From Burkholderia sp. SRS-46 (lineage in GTDB: Bacteria; Pseudomonadota; Gammaproteobacteria; Burkholderiales; Burkholderiaceae), in assembly GCF_004343775.1 (NCBI RefSeq), contig NZ_PTXL01000009.1, positions 124,001-188,000 on the forward strand: 64,000 bases of DNA, in the 5' to 3' direction. The notes under the pieces are model-generated. The model worked only from the letters and a program-made list of their open reading frames with translations, did not search any database and was not told where the DNA came from. The translations under genes and the position numbers were made by a program. Within the stretch, counting starts at the first letter, position 1. Every line of letters starts with the position of its first letter. Of this stretch, positions 41,972 through 52,248 are shown piece after piece.

Positions 41972-43312
41972 TTACGCGAACGGCACCGACGCAAAGCCGG
42001 CCGCGAGCGCGTCGACGATCCGGTCGAGCTGCTCGCGCTGGATCACGAGCGGCGGCGACAGGATGATCTTCGTGCCGACCGGGCGCACCAGCACGCCGTG
42101 TTCGCGCGCGACTTCGGCCACCGCGTTCGCATAGCCGGACAGCGGGTCGATCGGCTCGCGGGTCTGCTTGTCGGCAACGAGGTCGAGCGCGAGCATCAGC
42201 CCCTTGCCGCGCACCTCGCCCACCGCATCGAAGCGTTCGGCGAACGGCTTCAATGCTTCGAGCAGGTAGGCGCCCTGCTTCGCCGCGTTCGCCGGCAGGT
42301 CCTCCTTCAGCACGATGCCGAGGCTCGCGATCGCGGCCGCGCATGCGACCGGGTGGCCCGCGTACGTGTAGCCGTGCATGATCGCGCCGCCGAAATCGGC
42401 GTTGCCGGCGAACGCATCCTCGATCCGCGCGTTCACGGCGGTCGCACCGAGCGGCACGTAGCCGGACGAGATGCCCTTCGCGAGACACATGATGTCCGGG
42501 CGCACGCCCCAGCCGCGGCTGCCGAACAGGCTGCCGCTGCGGCCGAAGCCCGTGACCACCTCGTCGGCGATCAGCAGCACGCCGTAGCGGTCGCACACCT
42601 CGCGCACGAGCGGCCAGTAGTTGGCCGGCGGCACGATCACGCCGCCCGCGCCCTGGATCGGCTCCGCGATGAACGCGGCGACCGTGTCGGGGCTCTGGAA
42701 CAGGATCTCGCGCTCGAGCAGTTCCGCGCAGATCCGGCCCAGTTCTTCGGGGTCCTGCGTGAACGGGTTGCGGTACAGCCACGGCGTCTCGACGTGGAAG
42801 CAGCCCGGCAGGTTCGGTTCGTAGTTGCGGCGGAACACCGTGTTGCCGTTCACCGACGCGCCGCCGAAATGCGTGCCGTGATAGCCCTGCTTCAGCGAGA
42901 TGAACTTGGTGCGGTCGGCCTGGCCGCGCACCTTCCAGTACTGGCGCGCGATCTTCAGCGCGGTCTCGATCGAATCCGAGCCGCCCGAGCTGTACAGCAC
43001 GCGGCGCATCCCCTCCGGTTCGAGCATGTCGATCAGCAGCTTCGACAGCTCTTCCGCGCGCGGGTGGCTGACCCCGTCGAACAGCTGGAAGTATTCGAGT
43101 TCGTCGAGCTGGCGCACGATCGCGTCCTTCACTTCCCGGCGGTTGTGGCCGACGTTCACGTTCCACAGGCCCGCCACGCCGTCGACGAGCTGCCGGCCGT
43201 GTTCGTCGAACACGTAGCAGCCGTCGCCGCGGACGATGCGGATCGGCTGGCGCCGCTTCATTTCGTTCGGGTGCAGCATCGGGTGCCAGAACTTCGCTTC
43301 GTTGTAGCTCAT
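41972..43312 (-). CDS. Class III aminotransferase (aspartate aminotransferase family, PLP)
   Basis: The 446-residue enzyme is a class III PLP aminotransferase: GLWNVNVGHNR near the N terminus, SSGGSDSIETALKIARQYW as the cofactor region, and PLP-contacting Asp250 in LLIADEVVTGFGRSG. The Schiff-base lysine is Lys279 in CLAKGISSGYVPLGA. It resembles putrescine-, spermidine- or beta-alanine:pyruvate transaminases (SpuC-like). It starts 41 bp after the aldehyde dehydrogenase gene, so an amine would be converted to an aldehyde by this enzyme and then oxidised by its neighbour. The substrate itself is not resolved. Confidence 0.92.
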   Translation of the reverse strand: MSYNEAKFWHPMLHPNEMKRRQPIRIVRGDGCYVFDEHGRQLVDGVAGLWNVNVGHNRREVKDAIVRQLDELEYFQLFDGVSHPRAEELSKLLIDMLEPEGMRRVLYSSGGSDSIETALKIARQYWKVRGQADRTKFISLKQGYHGTHFGGASVNGNTVFRRNYEPNLPGCFHVETPWLYRNPFTQDPEELGRICAELLEREILFQSPDTVAAFIAEPIQGAGGVIVPPANYWPLVREVCDRYGVLLIADEVVTGFGRSGSLFGSRGWGVRPDIMCLAKGISSGYVPLGATAVNARIEDAFAGNADFGGAIMHGYTYAGHPVACAAAIASLGIVLKEDLPANAAKQGAYLLEALKPFAERFDAVGEVRGKGLMLALDLVADKQTREPIDPLSGYANAVAEVAREHGVLVRPVGTKIILSPPLVIQREQLDRIVDALAAGFASVPFA

Positions 43313-43353
43313 TGCAGTCTCCAGTTTCGGATAGGGATGCACGCCGCACCGCG

Positions 43354-44856
<1,503 letters not shown>

Positions 44857-44944
44857 GGGCGTCTCGAAGATGTCGGGTCCGGGCCGCGTGCGTCGGCACG
44901 CGGGCGTCGCACCACTGTATCGAGCGGGTTCGGCGCGCCGTGAG

Positions 44945-44957
44945 CGCAAATTGGCAG
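44945..44957 (-). promoter_or_regulatory. Shared regulon box upstream of the aldehyde dehydrogenase gene
   Basis: CTGCCAATTTGCG on the minus strand is a one- or two-base variant of the box, with TACAGT 25 nt downstream. Confidence 0.65.
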
Positions 44958-44976
44958 CGCGTGCGGGGCGCCGCGC

Positions 44977-45705
44977 CTACAGGAACAGCGCGCCGACCAG
45001 TTCCGTGCGGTTCGACACGCCGAGCTTGCGGTACATGCGCATCAGGTGGGTCTTGATGGTCGGCTGGCCGAGCGCGAGATCGCGCGCGATCTCCTTGTTC
45101 GAGCGGCCGTCGCGCACGAGGCGCGCGATCTGCTCCTCGCGGTAGGTCAGGCGCGCGTCGCAGCCGATCCGGTGGATGCCGCGCCGGGCGCGCAGCAGCG
45201 GGCCCAGCGCGGCTTCGGCAACGGGCTGCAGGCGGGCGAGCGCGTCGATTTCACTCGGGTTGAATCGGCCGGCGGCGCGCGGGCCGGCCGCATCGAAACG
45301 CAGCAGCGAAAACGCGCCGATCGTCCGGCCTTCATCGCGCAGCCAGATCTCGACCACGTCGGCGACGTCGTGGCGACGCAGGAAGCGGGTCCAGTACGCG
45401 GAGGCGTCGCGGCACGCGTCGGGCAGCTGCGACGCGAGCGTGACGACCGCGCCCTCGCCCGATGCGCAGCGCGACGGATGCAGCGGATCGAGCATCCGGT
45501 AGCGGGCGACGTAAGTACGGTGCATCGATTCCGGCATCCCGAACAGTTCGAAATCCGCCGGTTCGCCAGTCGCGTCGAGCCGATAGAACACGATCGCGGA
45601 CGGGCTCGCGAACGCGTCGAATGCGGCCACGCAGGCATGCAGCGCGCGGTGCCAGTCGGCTGCGGCGACGTCTGGAGAAGCGGATGGGGTCGGCGTGATG
45701 GACAT
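44977..45705 (-). CDS. LuxR-type helix-turn-helix transcriptional regulator
   Basis: The 242-residue protein has a poorly conserved N-terminal sensing domain and a clear C-terminal LuxR HTH (RLTYREEQIARLVRDGRSNK followed by EIARDLALGQPTIKTHLMRM, YRKLGVSNRTELV). It has no receiver or AHL-binding motif that I recognise, so it is an orphan regulator. It lies upstream of and on the same strand as the aldehyde dehydrogenase operon. A copy of the shared box stands in front of its own gene, which would fit autoregulation by the protein that controls the whole block. Confidence 0.86.
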   Translation of the reverse strand: MSITPTPSASPDVAAADWHRALHACVAAFDAFASPSAIVFYRLDATGEPADFELFGMPESMHRTYVARYRMLDPLHPSRCASGEGAVVTLASQLPDACRDASAYWTRFLRRHDVADVVEIWLRDEGRTIGAFSLLRFDAAGPRAAGRFNPSEIDALARLQPVAEAALGPLLRARRGIHRIGCDARLTYREEQIARLVRDGRSNKEIARDLALGQPTIKTHLMRMYRKLGVSNRTELVGALFL

Positions 45706-45770
45706 CGGGTGGCGGAGGGACGCGTCGGATGTCGGGGCAGACTAGCGGCGGCGGGGAGCAGCACGTGAGC

Positions 45771-45784
45771 TCAAATCGGCAAAA
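45771..45784 (-). promoter_or_regulatory. Shared regulon box upstream of the LuxR-type gene
   Basis: TTTTGCCGATTTGA on the minus strand has TAGTCT 25 nt after the box end. This is the fourth copy with identical geometry. Confidence 0.68.
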
Positions 45785-46053
45785 GGAACGACACCGAACA
45801 AGGTCTTCGACAGTAGACATTTACATAAAAACACCGAACGAATTAAGCACTGGCGTTAAGAAACCGATTTACCCGATGCTCCCCGCGAATTTCATTTGCT
45901 TAAGGTTTATCCGTGTATTAGATTTCTTCGTACCGTCTGCTGCAATCCATCGCCAGGCGATTCAGACGCCCGCGTGACCATGCGCACGAAAACAAGCTAC
46001 AGCGCCCGGCACGCAATAAGAATCAGCGACTTTTACGCGATCCCGGGGAAAAC
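45785..46053. other. AT-richer intergenic region before the lipoprotein gene
   Basis: No gene is supported here. A weak promoter candidate for the lipoprotein gene is TTGCTT (45896-45901) with TTAGAT 16 bp later. Base composition falls below the surrounding genes and stays moderate through the next two genes. Confidence 0.4.
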
Positions 46054-47019
46054 ATGCGATTCCAATTGTGGATATGTGCCACCCTCTCCTTTTTTCTGGC
46101 AGGGTGCGCCACGAATCTGTCGAGCGTGTCGACATTTGCAAATTCCGCCTCCAGTGTGGCATCCGAGACGAATACGGTATTCTCGAGCCTGCCCGACACA
46201 TGCACGGATTTCGAATCACTTTTCCGCGCGGAATACAATGTGGGATCTTCTGCCCTGGCTCATGCCAAAACCACCAAACAGAAAATCCATCCGGCCATTG
46301 AACAGGCAGCCCAAAATGCAGTCAATGGCCTGCAACCGGTTCGGCAGCAGGTCAGGGACAATTGCACGCGAATCGAAAAACTTTCCCCCGCCCTGCAGCT
46401 ACTCAATCAGGCCTTGTCGAATTACGCTTCGGGATTGAAAAGCCTTTCGCAGGATCAGTTCGTTACCTACAACCCCGCCCTTGACAGCCTTCCGCAAAGC
46501 CTCGCCGGATTCAAGAAACCGGACGGATCCTCGCTGATCACGACAAGCCAGGTACAGGCGGTGGACAGCCTGCAAAAACTCATCTATTCGGCAGCCATTC
46601 AATCCTACCGCCAGAAGAAGCTGTCTTCCGTGCTGAATGACGACACCTCGAAAGATGTTTCCAGGATTGTCGACGCCCTGAAAAACCTGGCGGGCGATTA
46701 CATGACGCAACTCAAGGCTAATCAGCAGCTCGCACTTCAGACGAAGGATTTTTTCTCGGTTCTCCAGTCTGCGGGCTACTACTTCGAACCCATCGCCCAG
46801 GAAAACATATCGACGGATATGGCTGCGATGTCCGTCAAGAACGAGGCGCAGCAACACGCGCTGAACCAGTACGTCGTGCTTCTGGACAAGCTCATGCCGG
46901 CATTCAAGGCCGCCCAGTCCAGCGTACAGTCGCCATCCGAGAAAGATGTCGCGATTGAAATAAAGGATTTTTCGAAATCCGCCTACGACACTGCCGAAGC
47001 CCTGAAGAAGGCATTCTGA
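46054..47019 (+). CDS. Lipoprotein of unknown function, helical
   Basis: The 321-residue protein has a lipoprotein signal MRFQLWICATLSFFLAGCAT with lipobox LAGC, so it should be exported and lipidated at Cys18. The mature part is almost entirely predicted helix, rich in Ser, Gln, Ala and Leu, with two cysteines (DTCTDF and DNCTRI) that could form a disulphide. I do not recognise a family. It is followed after 16 bp by a small helical hydrophobic protein, so the pair is an operon. GC content is below that of the neighbours, which suggests acquisition. A helical two-protein pore-former is one idea, without motif support. Confidence 0.75.
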   Translation: MRFQLWICATLSFFLAGCATNLSSVSTFANSASSVASETNTVFSSLPDTCTDFESLFRAEYNVGSSALAHAKTTKQKIHPAIEQAAQNAVNGLQPVRQQVRDNCTRIEKLSPALQLLNQALSNYASGLKSLSQDQFVTYNPALDSLPQSLAGFKKPDGSSLITTSQVQAVDSLQKLIYSAAIQSYRQKKLSSVLNDDTSKDVSRIVDALKNLAGDYMTQLKANQQLALQTKDFFSVLQSAGYYFEPIAQENISTDMAAMSVKNEAQQHALNQYVVLLDKLMPAFKAAQSSVQSPSEKDVAIEIKDFSKSAYDTAEALKKAF

Positions 47020-47035
47020 AAAACCGGAGTCACAC

Positions 47036-47461
47036 ATGGCACCCGCTATCTCCGTCTCACCGACGCAAGACGAACTTCAGCAGCTCAAGGATGTCGGCAT
47101 CTCGTACGTGCAAGCCATTGGCACGCGGGTCCATCAGTTGACGGTGGAACCCGACCAGACTGCCGATGACCTGGCGCTCGCCCTCGACTTGATCCGGCAA
47201 TCCAACACGTTGCTTGCGGCGCTTCAGACGATCACCGTCGACAATATGACGGCCGCCCTGTCCGATTCCGGGCAGGCGGTCGATGTCATCAACCAGTGCG
47301 CGCGGACGCTCGGTGACGCCATCAAGACGGCTGCGCGGATTGCGACGACCGTCGCGGCAGTCACCGCTTTCATCAATTTCGTGTCCGCGCTCGCCACCGG
47401 ACCGTCACCCTCCGTCATCGCCAAAGGACAAGCATTTCTGACCGCGATGAAGGCAGCGTAG
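47036..47461 (+). CDS. Small helical protein of unknown function, partner of the lipoprotein
   Basis: This 141-residue protein has no signal peptide. It is made of amphipathic helices and one more hydrophobic alanine-rich stretch (TAARIATTVAAVTAFINFVSALATG, about residues 97-121) that might insert in a membrane. It starts 16 bp after the lipoprotein gene on the same strand. I do not recognise the family. Only one cysteine is present. Function unknown; the pairing suggests that the two products act together. Confidence 0.72.
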   Translation: MAPAISVSPTQDELQQLKDVGISYVQAIGTRVHQLTVEPDQTADDLALALDLIRQSNTLLAALQTITVDNMTAALSDSGQAVDVINQCARTLGDAIKTAARIATTVAAVTAFINFVSALATGPSPSVIAKGQAFLTAMKAA

Positions 47462-47523
47462 GTGCGAGGCTCGAGCCAGCTTATGCGGCCAGTGTGAGGC
47501 GTCCTCCCCGGAGCGCGCCTCCC

Positions 47524-48405
47524 TCACTTCGCCGCGAACGTATCGCACACGCTCAACTCCCCCGACTCGAGCCCGCGCCGCAGCCAAACCATGCGCTGCT
47601 CGCTCGTGCCATGCGTGAAGCTCTCCGGCACCACGTAGCCCTGCCCTTGCCGCTGCAGGCGATCGTCGCCGATCGCGGCGGCCGTCTTCAGCCCCTGCTC
47701 GAAGTCGCCGGGCTCGATGAGCCGCTGGTTCGCGCGCTGCGCGTTGTTCGCCCATACACCGGCGAAGCAGTCGGCCTGCAATTCCATCCGCACCGACAAC
47801 TGGTTCGCGCGCGCTTCACTCGAGCGCCGGCGCGCGGCGTCGACCTTGCCGGAAATGCCGAGCAGGTTCTGCACGTGATGGCCGACCTCATGCGCGATCA
47901 CGTACGCCTGCGCGAAATCGCCGCCCGCACCGAAGCGCGTGCGCAGGTCGCTGTAGAACCCGAGATCGATATAGACCTTCCGGTCGGCGGGACAGTAGAA
48001 CGGCCCCATCGCGGTCTGGCCGGTGCCGCATGCCGTCGGCGTTGCGTTCCGGAACATCACGAGCGTCGGCGGCTGGTACTGCTCGTGCAGTTGCGTCGCG
48101 AAGATGCTCGTCCAGGTCCGCTCGATGTTGCCGAGCGCCTTGCGGGTGAACACCGCGCCGGCGTCGTTCGCGGGCGCGCCGCGCGGCTGCGCTGCCGGCG
48201 GCTGCGGCTGCGCCTGCTGCTGCCGCGCGCCCTGCAGCGCCGACGCGCCTTCGAGGACGACGCGCGGGTCGATCCCGAAGAAATACGATGCGGCGAGCGC
48301 GACGACGATCGTGCCGATGCCGATCGTCGCCCGCCCGCCGCCGAAGCCGCCGCCACCGCGGCGATCTTCGACATTCTGGCTTTCTGCTTCGTCGTCCAGT
48401 CTCAT
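47524..48405 (-). CDS. ypfJ: Neutral zinc metallopeptidase, YpfJ/KPN_02809 family
   Basis: The 293-residue protein has the zinc-binding motif HEVGH (residues 172-176) in YVIAHEVGHHVQNLLG. A single N-terminal membrane helix at about 26-44 is followed by a Gln/Pro/Ala-rich linker. The C-terminal part has the conserved ELQADCFAGVWA with the third zinc ligand region. It matches the YpfJ putative neutral zinc metallopeptidases, probably membrane anchored. Physiological substrates are unknown. It stands alone, convergent with the lipoprotein pair. Confidence 0.9.
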   Translation of the reverse strand: MRLDDEAESQNVEDRRGGGGFGGGRATIGIGTIVVALAASYFFGIDPRVVLEGASALQGARQQQAQPQPPAAQPRGAPANDAGAVFTRKALGNIERTWTSIFATQLHEQYQPPTLVMFRNATPTACGTGQTAMGPFYCPADRKVYIDLGFYSDLRTRFGAGGDFAQAYVIAHEVGHHVQNLLGISGKVDAARRRSSEARANQLSVRMELQADCFAGVWANNAQRANQRLIEPGDFEQGLKTAAAIGDDRLQRQGQGYVVPESFTHGTSEQRMVWLRRGLESGELSVCDTFAAK

Positions 48406-48637
48406 GGCGGACTCTCCCTTGCTTGTCGTTGCGCCGGCCGGACCACGCCGGCCGCCCGCGCTATTGTGCCGAGCTTTGACGGCTTATCGCAAAAATATCG
48501 AGGATAGAGCGATCGGGCGCGCGGGATCGTCAGTTTTTGCAAAATGCGGCCGCGCCCGCGTTCATCCATCCGGCTGATAGCCTCGCCCGCCCGCGCCGCC
48601 TACAGTGACCGGAATCGACACCCTTCCGGAGAACGAT

Positions 48638-49429
48638 ATGACGCACCCGCATCCCCGCACGATCGCGATCACCGGCGCGGGCACCGGCATCGGCGCCGCG
48701 TGCGCGCGCCGCTTCGCGCGCCAGGGCGACCGCGTCGTGCTGATCGGCCGGCGCCAGGCGCCGCTCGACGCGCTGGCCGACGAAACGGGCGGTCTCGCGC
48801 TGGCCGGCGATGCAGCAAGCACGGCCGACTGGAGCCGCTTCGTGGCGCGCATCGCCGAACGCTTCGGCCGCATCGACGCGCTCGTCACCTGCGCGGGCGG
48901 GCACGGCCTCGGCCGCGCGGACGAGACCGACGACGCGCAATGGCGCGCCGCGATGCACGCGAACCTCGACACCGCGTTCGTCAGCGCCCGCGCATGCCTG
49001 CCGGACCTGATCGCGCAGCGCGGCAGCATCGTGCTGGTCGCGTCGATCGCCGCGCTCGCGGCGGGGCCCGGCGTGTGCGGCTACACGGTCGGCAAGCACG
49101 CGCTGCTCGGGCTCGCGCGCTCGCTCGCACGGGATTACGGGCCGCACGGCGTGCGCGCGAACGCGGTGTGCCCCGGCTGGGTCCGCACGCCGATGGCCGA
49201 CGCGGAAATGGCGCCGCTGATGGCGCGGTACGACGTATCACTCGACGCGGCCTACGCACGCGTGAGCGCCGACGTGCCGCTGCGGCGCGCGGCCGATCCG
49301 GACGAGATTGCGGCGGTGTGCGCGTTCCTTGCTTCGCCTGCTGCGTCGTTCGTGACCGGCGCGACGCTCGTCGCCGATGGCGGCGCGATGGTCGTCGACG
49401 TGCCGACGCTGGCATTCGACCAACCGTAA
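48638..49429 (+). CDS. Short-chain dehydrogenase/reductase
   Basis: The 263-residue SDR has the nucleotide motif TGAGTGIGAACARRFA near its start, a NAG-equivalent CAGGHG, the active-site segment GVCGYTVGKHALLGLARSLA in which Tyr and Lys are spaced by three residues, and a C-terminal GATLVADGGAM. The start at 48638 is preceded by GGAG; an upstream in-frame ATG at 48605 adds eleven atypical residues. It is a monocistronic gene. Substrate unknown. Confidence 0.88.
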   Translation: MTHPHPRTIAITGAGTGIGAACARRFARQGDRVVLIGRRQAPLDALADETGGLALAGDAASTADWSRFVARIAERFGRIDALVTCAGGHGLGRADETDDAQWRAAMHANLDTAFVSARACLPDLIAQRGSIVLVASIAALAAGPGVCGYTVGKHALLGLARSLARDYGPHGVRANAVCPGWVRTPMADAEMAPLMARYDVSLDAAYARVSADVPLRRAADPDEIAAVCAFLASPAASFVTGATLVADGGAMVVDVPTLAFDQP

Positions 49430-49550
49430 CGCCATCGACGGACCGTCGACAAAAAGCGGCCCGTCCTGATGACCCCGGGCTCGTTGCGCACCGAACCCTC
49501 CCCGTGCCCGTGAGCGGCAGCCGCCCCTTTCGTTCAAACGCGGCGCCGCA

Positions 49551-50942
49551 TCACGCCTTGCACGTGATCCACGGCTTGAGCCGCACCGCGCCGCGAATCA
49601 GGCCGGCCTCCTCCTGCGCGTGAATCACCGGCCCGATCGGCTTGTACGCCTGCGGCGCTTCCTCGATGCGCCGCTCCTCGCGCAGCGTGACGCAGGTCCA
49701 CGCGCCCGGCGCCTGCTCCGCACGCATCCGCCTGACCGCCTGCCGGCGCACGCTGCGGCCGGCGCCGTGGCTGCACGACCACAGCCAGTCCGGATGACCG
49801 AGCCCCGTGACCAGGAACGACGCATCGCCCATCGAGCCCGGAATCAACGCGAAATCCCCTTCGCGGGCCGGCGTGGCGCCCTTGCGATGGATGTTCATGC
49901 CGTTCTCCCGGAGCACGACGTTGTGCGGCACGTCCACGACCAGCGTCGAATCGGCCGTGCCCGTCAGTTCCGCGAGCTCCTTGCGCACCATCTCGGCAAG
50001 CACCACGCGATTCAGCCACGCATAACGCGCGGCGGTGCCCATCGCGCTCAGGTACTCGCGCGCCAGCTCTCCCGAGAGCCCGTACAGGCCGCTCTCCGGA
50101 TGCTTCAGGCCCACCGGCCAGGCTGCGCGCGCACGGTCCATCCAGCGCCGCCCGACGTAGAAGCCGACGTCGCGTGAGCCGCTGTGGATCATCACGACGA
50201 CGTCGTCGCGCGCGAGCCCGGCTCGATACGCGGCATGCCGGTCGAGCACCGCGTCGACCACCTGCAGCTCGACGAAATGGTTGCCCGAACCGGGCGTGCC
50301 AAGGCACGGATCGCGAAACACCTCGCGGGCGCCGACGTGCGCGTCCGGCGCATAGTTCGAACTGCCATCGAATCGCTCGAGGCCGATGCACGCGGACAGC
50401 TCGCGCAACAGCCGCTCGCGATCGACCTGCCGCCAGATCCCTTGCGGGGCGACGCGATCGACGAACGCCGCCGGCCCGGTGTCGAACAGCGCGCGGAACG
50501 CGGCGCCGTTGACCGGAACGTCGCGCTGGTCGGCCAGGATCGCGCGCGTCAGGCGTTCGACGAGCCGCGCTTCGAGCGGCGCGAGCGCCGACCGCTTGAG
50601 GCCGGTCGTGATCAGGCGCATCCCGCAGTTGATGTCGGTGCCGACCGCGGCGGGAATCACGAACGCATCGTCCGTCGCGACGATCGAGCCGACCGGCGCG
50701 ATGCCGCCCGGATGGAAATCCGGCGTCGCGCAAGCCTTGCAGACGCCATGATGACCATCGGGCGAACGGACCGACGCGAAGGACAACAGCTGTTGCACCG
50801 CCTTCTCTTCGAGCGGCAAGGTGTCGGGCAACAGCACGGAAGCCTGCGACTGTTCGTTGCGCAGGTGATAGACGCCGGATCGATAGCCGACGTGGATGCC
50901 TTGCCGTTGCAAGGCTTTTTTCAAACGGGGAAAGGATGACAT
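49551..50942 (-). CDS. rtcB: RNA-splicing ligase RtcB family protein
   Basis: This 463-residue protein belongs to the RtcB 3'-phosphate RNA ligases, which join 2',3'-cyclic phosphate or 3'-phosphate RNA ends to 5'-OH ends using GTP and manganese. Metal-binding and guanylylation motifs are visible: DINCGMR (Cys106), GTPGSGNHFVE, MIHSGSRD and the SHGAGR motif with His392, the expected GMP-linked residue. Members of this length are often annotated as RtcB or its close homologue. No rtcA or rtcR gene is present nearby. Confidence 0.9.
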   Translation of the reverse strand: MSSFPRLKKALQRQGIHVGYRSGVYHLRNEQSQASVLLPDTLPLEEKAVQQLLSFASVRSPDGHHGVCKACATPDFHPGGIAPVGSIVATDDAFVIPAAVGTDINCGMRLITTGLKRSALAPLEARLVERLTRAILADQRDVPVNGAAFRALFDTGPAAFVDRVAPQGIWRQVDRERLLRELSACIGLERFDGSSNYAPDAHVGAREVFRDPCLGTPGSGNHFVELQVVDAVLDRHAAYRAGLARDDVVVMIHSGSRDVGFYVGRRWMDRARAAWPVGLKHPESGLYGLSGELAREYLSAMGTAARYAWLNRVVLAEMVRKELAELTGTADSTLVVDVPHNVVLRENGMNIHRKGATPAREGDFALIPGSMGDASFLVTGLGHPDWLWSCSHGAGRSVRRQAVRRMRAEQAPGAWTCVTLREERRIEEAPQAYKPIGPVIHAQEEAGLIRGAVRLKPWITCKA

Positions 50943-51172
50943 GGCTGCCAGGATTCAAACAGGTACGACGCGACCTCCGGCCAAGCCGGCGGTCATCGGT
51001 ACCTTCCCGCAGCAGCGTCAAGGAAGGGAGCGCGGATCTTAGCAGAAGCCTGTCGCCCCCGGAAAGCCGGCGACGGCCATCTGTCGCGCGCCATCCACAC
51101 GCCGGCGTTCGCCGAGCCACGCGTCGCGCCCGGTGCGAACGGCAGGCCGGCGACATGCCGCCGGCGCCTCGC
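50943..51172. other. Intergenic region between rtcB and the epimerase gene
   Basis: About 230 bp with no supported gene. It should hold the rtcB promoter; no sigma-54 -24/-12 site as used by rtcR-controlled loci is obvious. Confidence 0.4.
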
Positions 51173-52150
51173 TCACCGCACGCACCCCAACCCCGCCAGC
51201 GTCGCCTCGACCGCCGTGTCGAGCGGCGTATGCGGTTCGCTGCCCAGCACCTCGACCAGCCGCGCATTGTCCATGCGGATCGGCTCGCGCCACAGGTAGC
51301 GCATCTCCAGCAGTTCACGCAGCGTCGGCACGAATGGCGACGCTGCGCGCAGCAACCACCACGGCAAGCGCCGCATCACCGGGTGCGCGCCGTGCCGTTG
51401 CGCAACGCGACAGATCGCCTGCGCCATCTGCATGCCGTCGGCATCCCAGTGGCCGGCGTGGTGGAAGCGCGCGAACGGCGCCAGCGTGTCGCGGCGTGCG
51501 ATCAATTCCACCATCGTGCGCGCGACGTCCGGCAGATAGGCCCATTGATGGCCGACGCCGGGCCGCCCCGGCAGGCTCACGGCCCGCACGGGCCGGCCGG
51601 GCTTGACCAGCCCCTGCGAGAACCAGTTGTTGCCGACCCGCGGCCCGAAGAAATCGCCGGCGCGCACGATGATCGTCCGCACGCCGCGCGCGGCCGCCGC
51701 CTGCAGCCGGCGCTCCAGCTCGACGCGAATCGCGCCTTTGCGGGTAGACGGATGTTGCGGCGCATCTTCATGCAGCACCGGAAACGCGTCGGCGCCGTAG
51801 TTGTAGACCGTGCCCGGCAGCACGACGGTCGCCCCCGCCGCCGCCGCGATCGTGTTGTCGATCATCGGCAGCACCAGCGTCGACCAGTTGCGATATCCGG
51901 GCGGATTGACCGCATGCACGATTACGCTGCACCCCTGCGCCGCCCGTGTTACCGCCTCGCGATCGAGCGCATCGCCCTGCACCCAGGTCAGGCCGTCGGG
52001 CCGCGGCGGCCCGCTCGCCGCGCCGCCGCGTCGCCACGCCCGCACCTGCCAGCCCGCGTCGCGCAGTTGCCGCGCGACCTCTCCACCGATGCCGCCCGTC
52101 GCGCCGAGCACCAGTGCCCGCCGTTCCGCCCCGTCCATATGGTTTGCCAT
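51173..52150 (-). CDS. NAD(P)-dependent epimerase/dehydratase (extended SDR)
   Basis: The 325-residue protein begins MANHMDGAERRALVLGATGG with a GxxGxxG Rossmann motif and continues as an extended/atypical SDR (VIVHAVNPPGYRNWSTLVLP, GTVYNYGADAF, YLPDVARTMVELIA). It resembles NAD-dependent epimerases or NmrA-like proteins. It diverges from a LysR gene with about 98 bp between, a standard LysR-target arrangement. Substrate unknown. Confidence 0.86.
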   Translation of the reverse strand: MANHMDGAERRALVLGATGGIGGEVARQLRDAGWQVRAWRRGGAASGPPRPDGLTWVQGDALDREAVTRAAQGCSVIVHAVNPPGYRNWSTLVLPMIDNTIAAAAGATVVLPGTVYNYGADAFPVLHEDAPQHPSTRKGAIRVELERRLQAAAARGVRTIIVRAGDFFGPRVGNNWFSQGLVKPGRPVRAVSLPGRPGVGHQWAYLPDVARTMVELIARRDTLAPFARFHHAGHWDADGMQMAQAICRVAQRHGAHPVMRRLPWWLLRAASPFVPTLRELLEMRYLWREPIRMDNARLVEVLGSEPHTPLDTAVEATLAGLGCVR

Positions 52151-52248
52151 TGCCGCACTCCCGAATCGCGTTTGTCTCCAGGGCATTCTGGACCGCATCG
52201 GGGTAGCAAGGAATTGTCTAGCATGATCGATCTGCTATACATTTTCGT

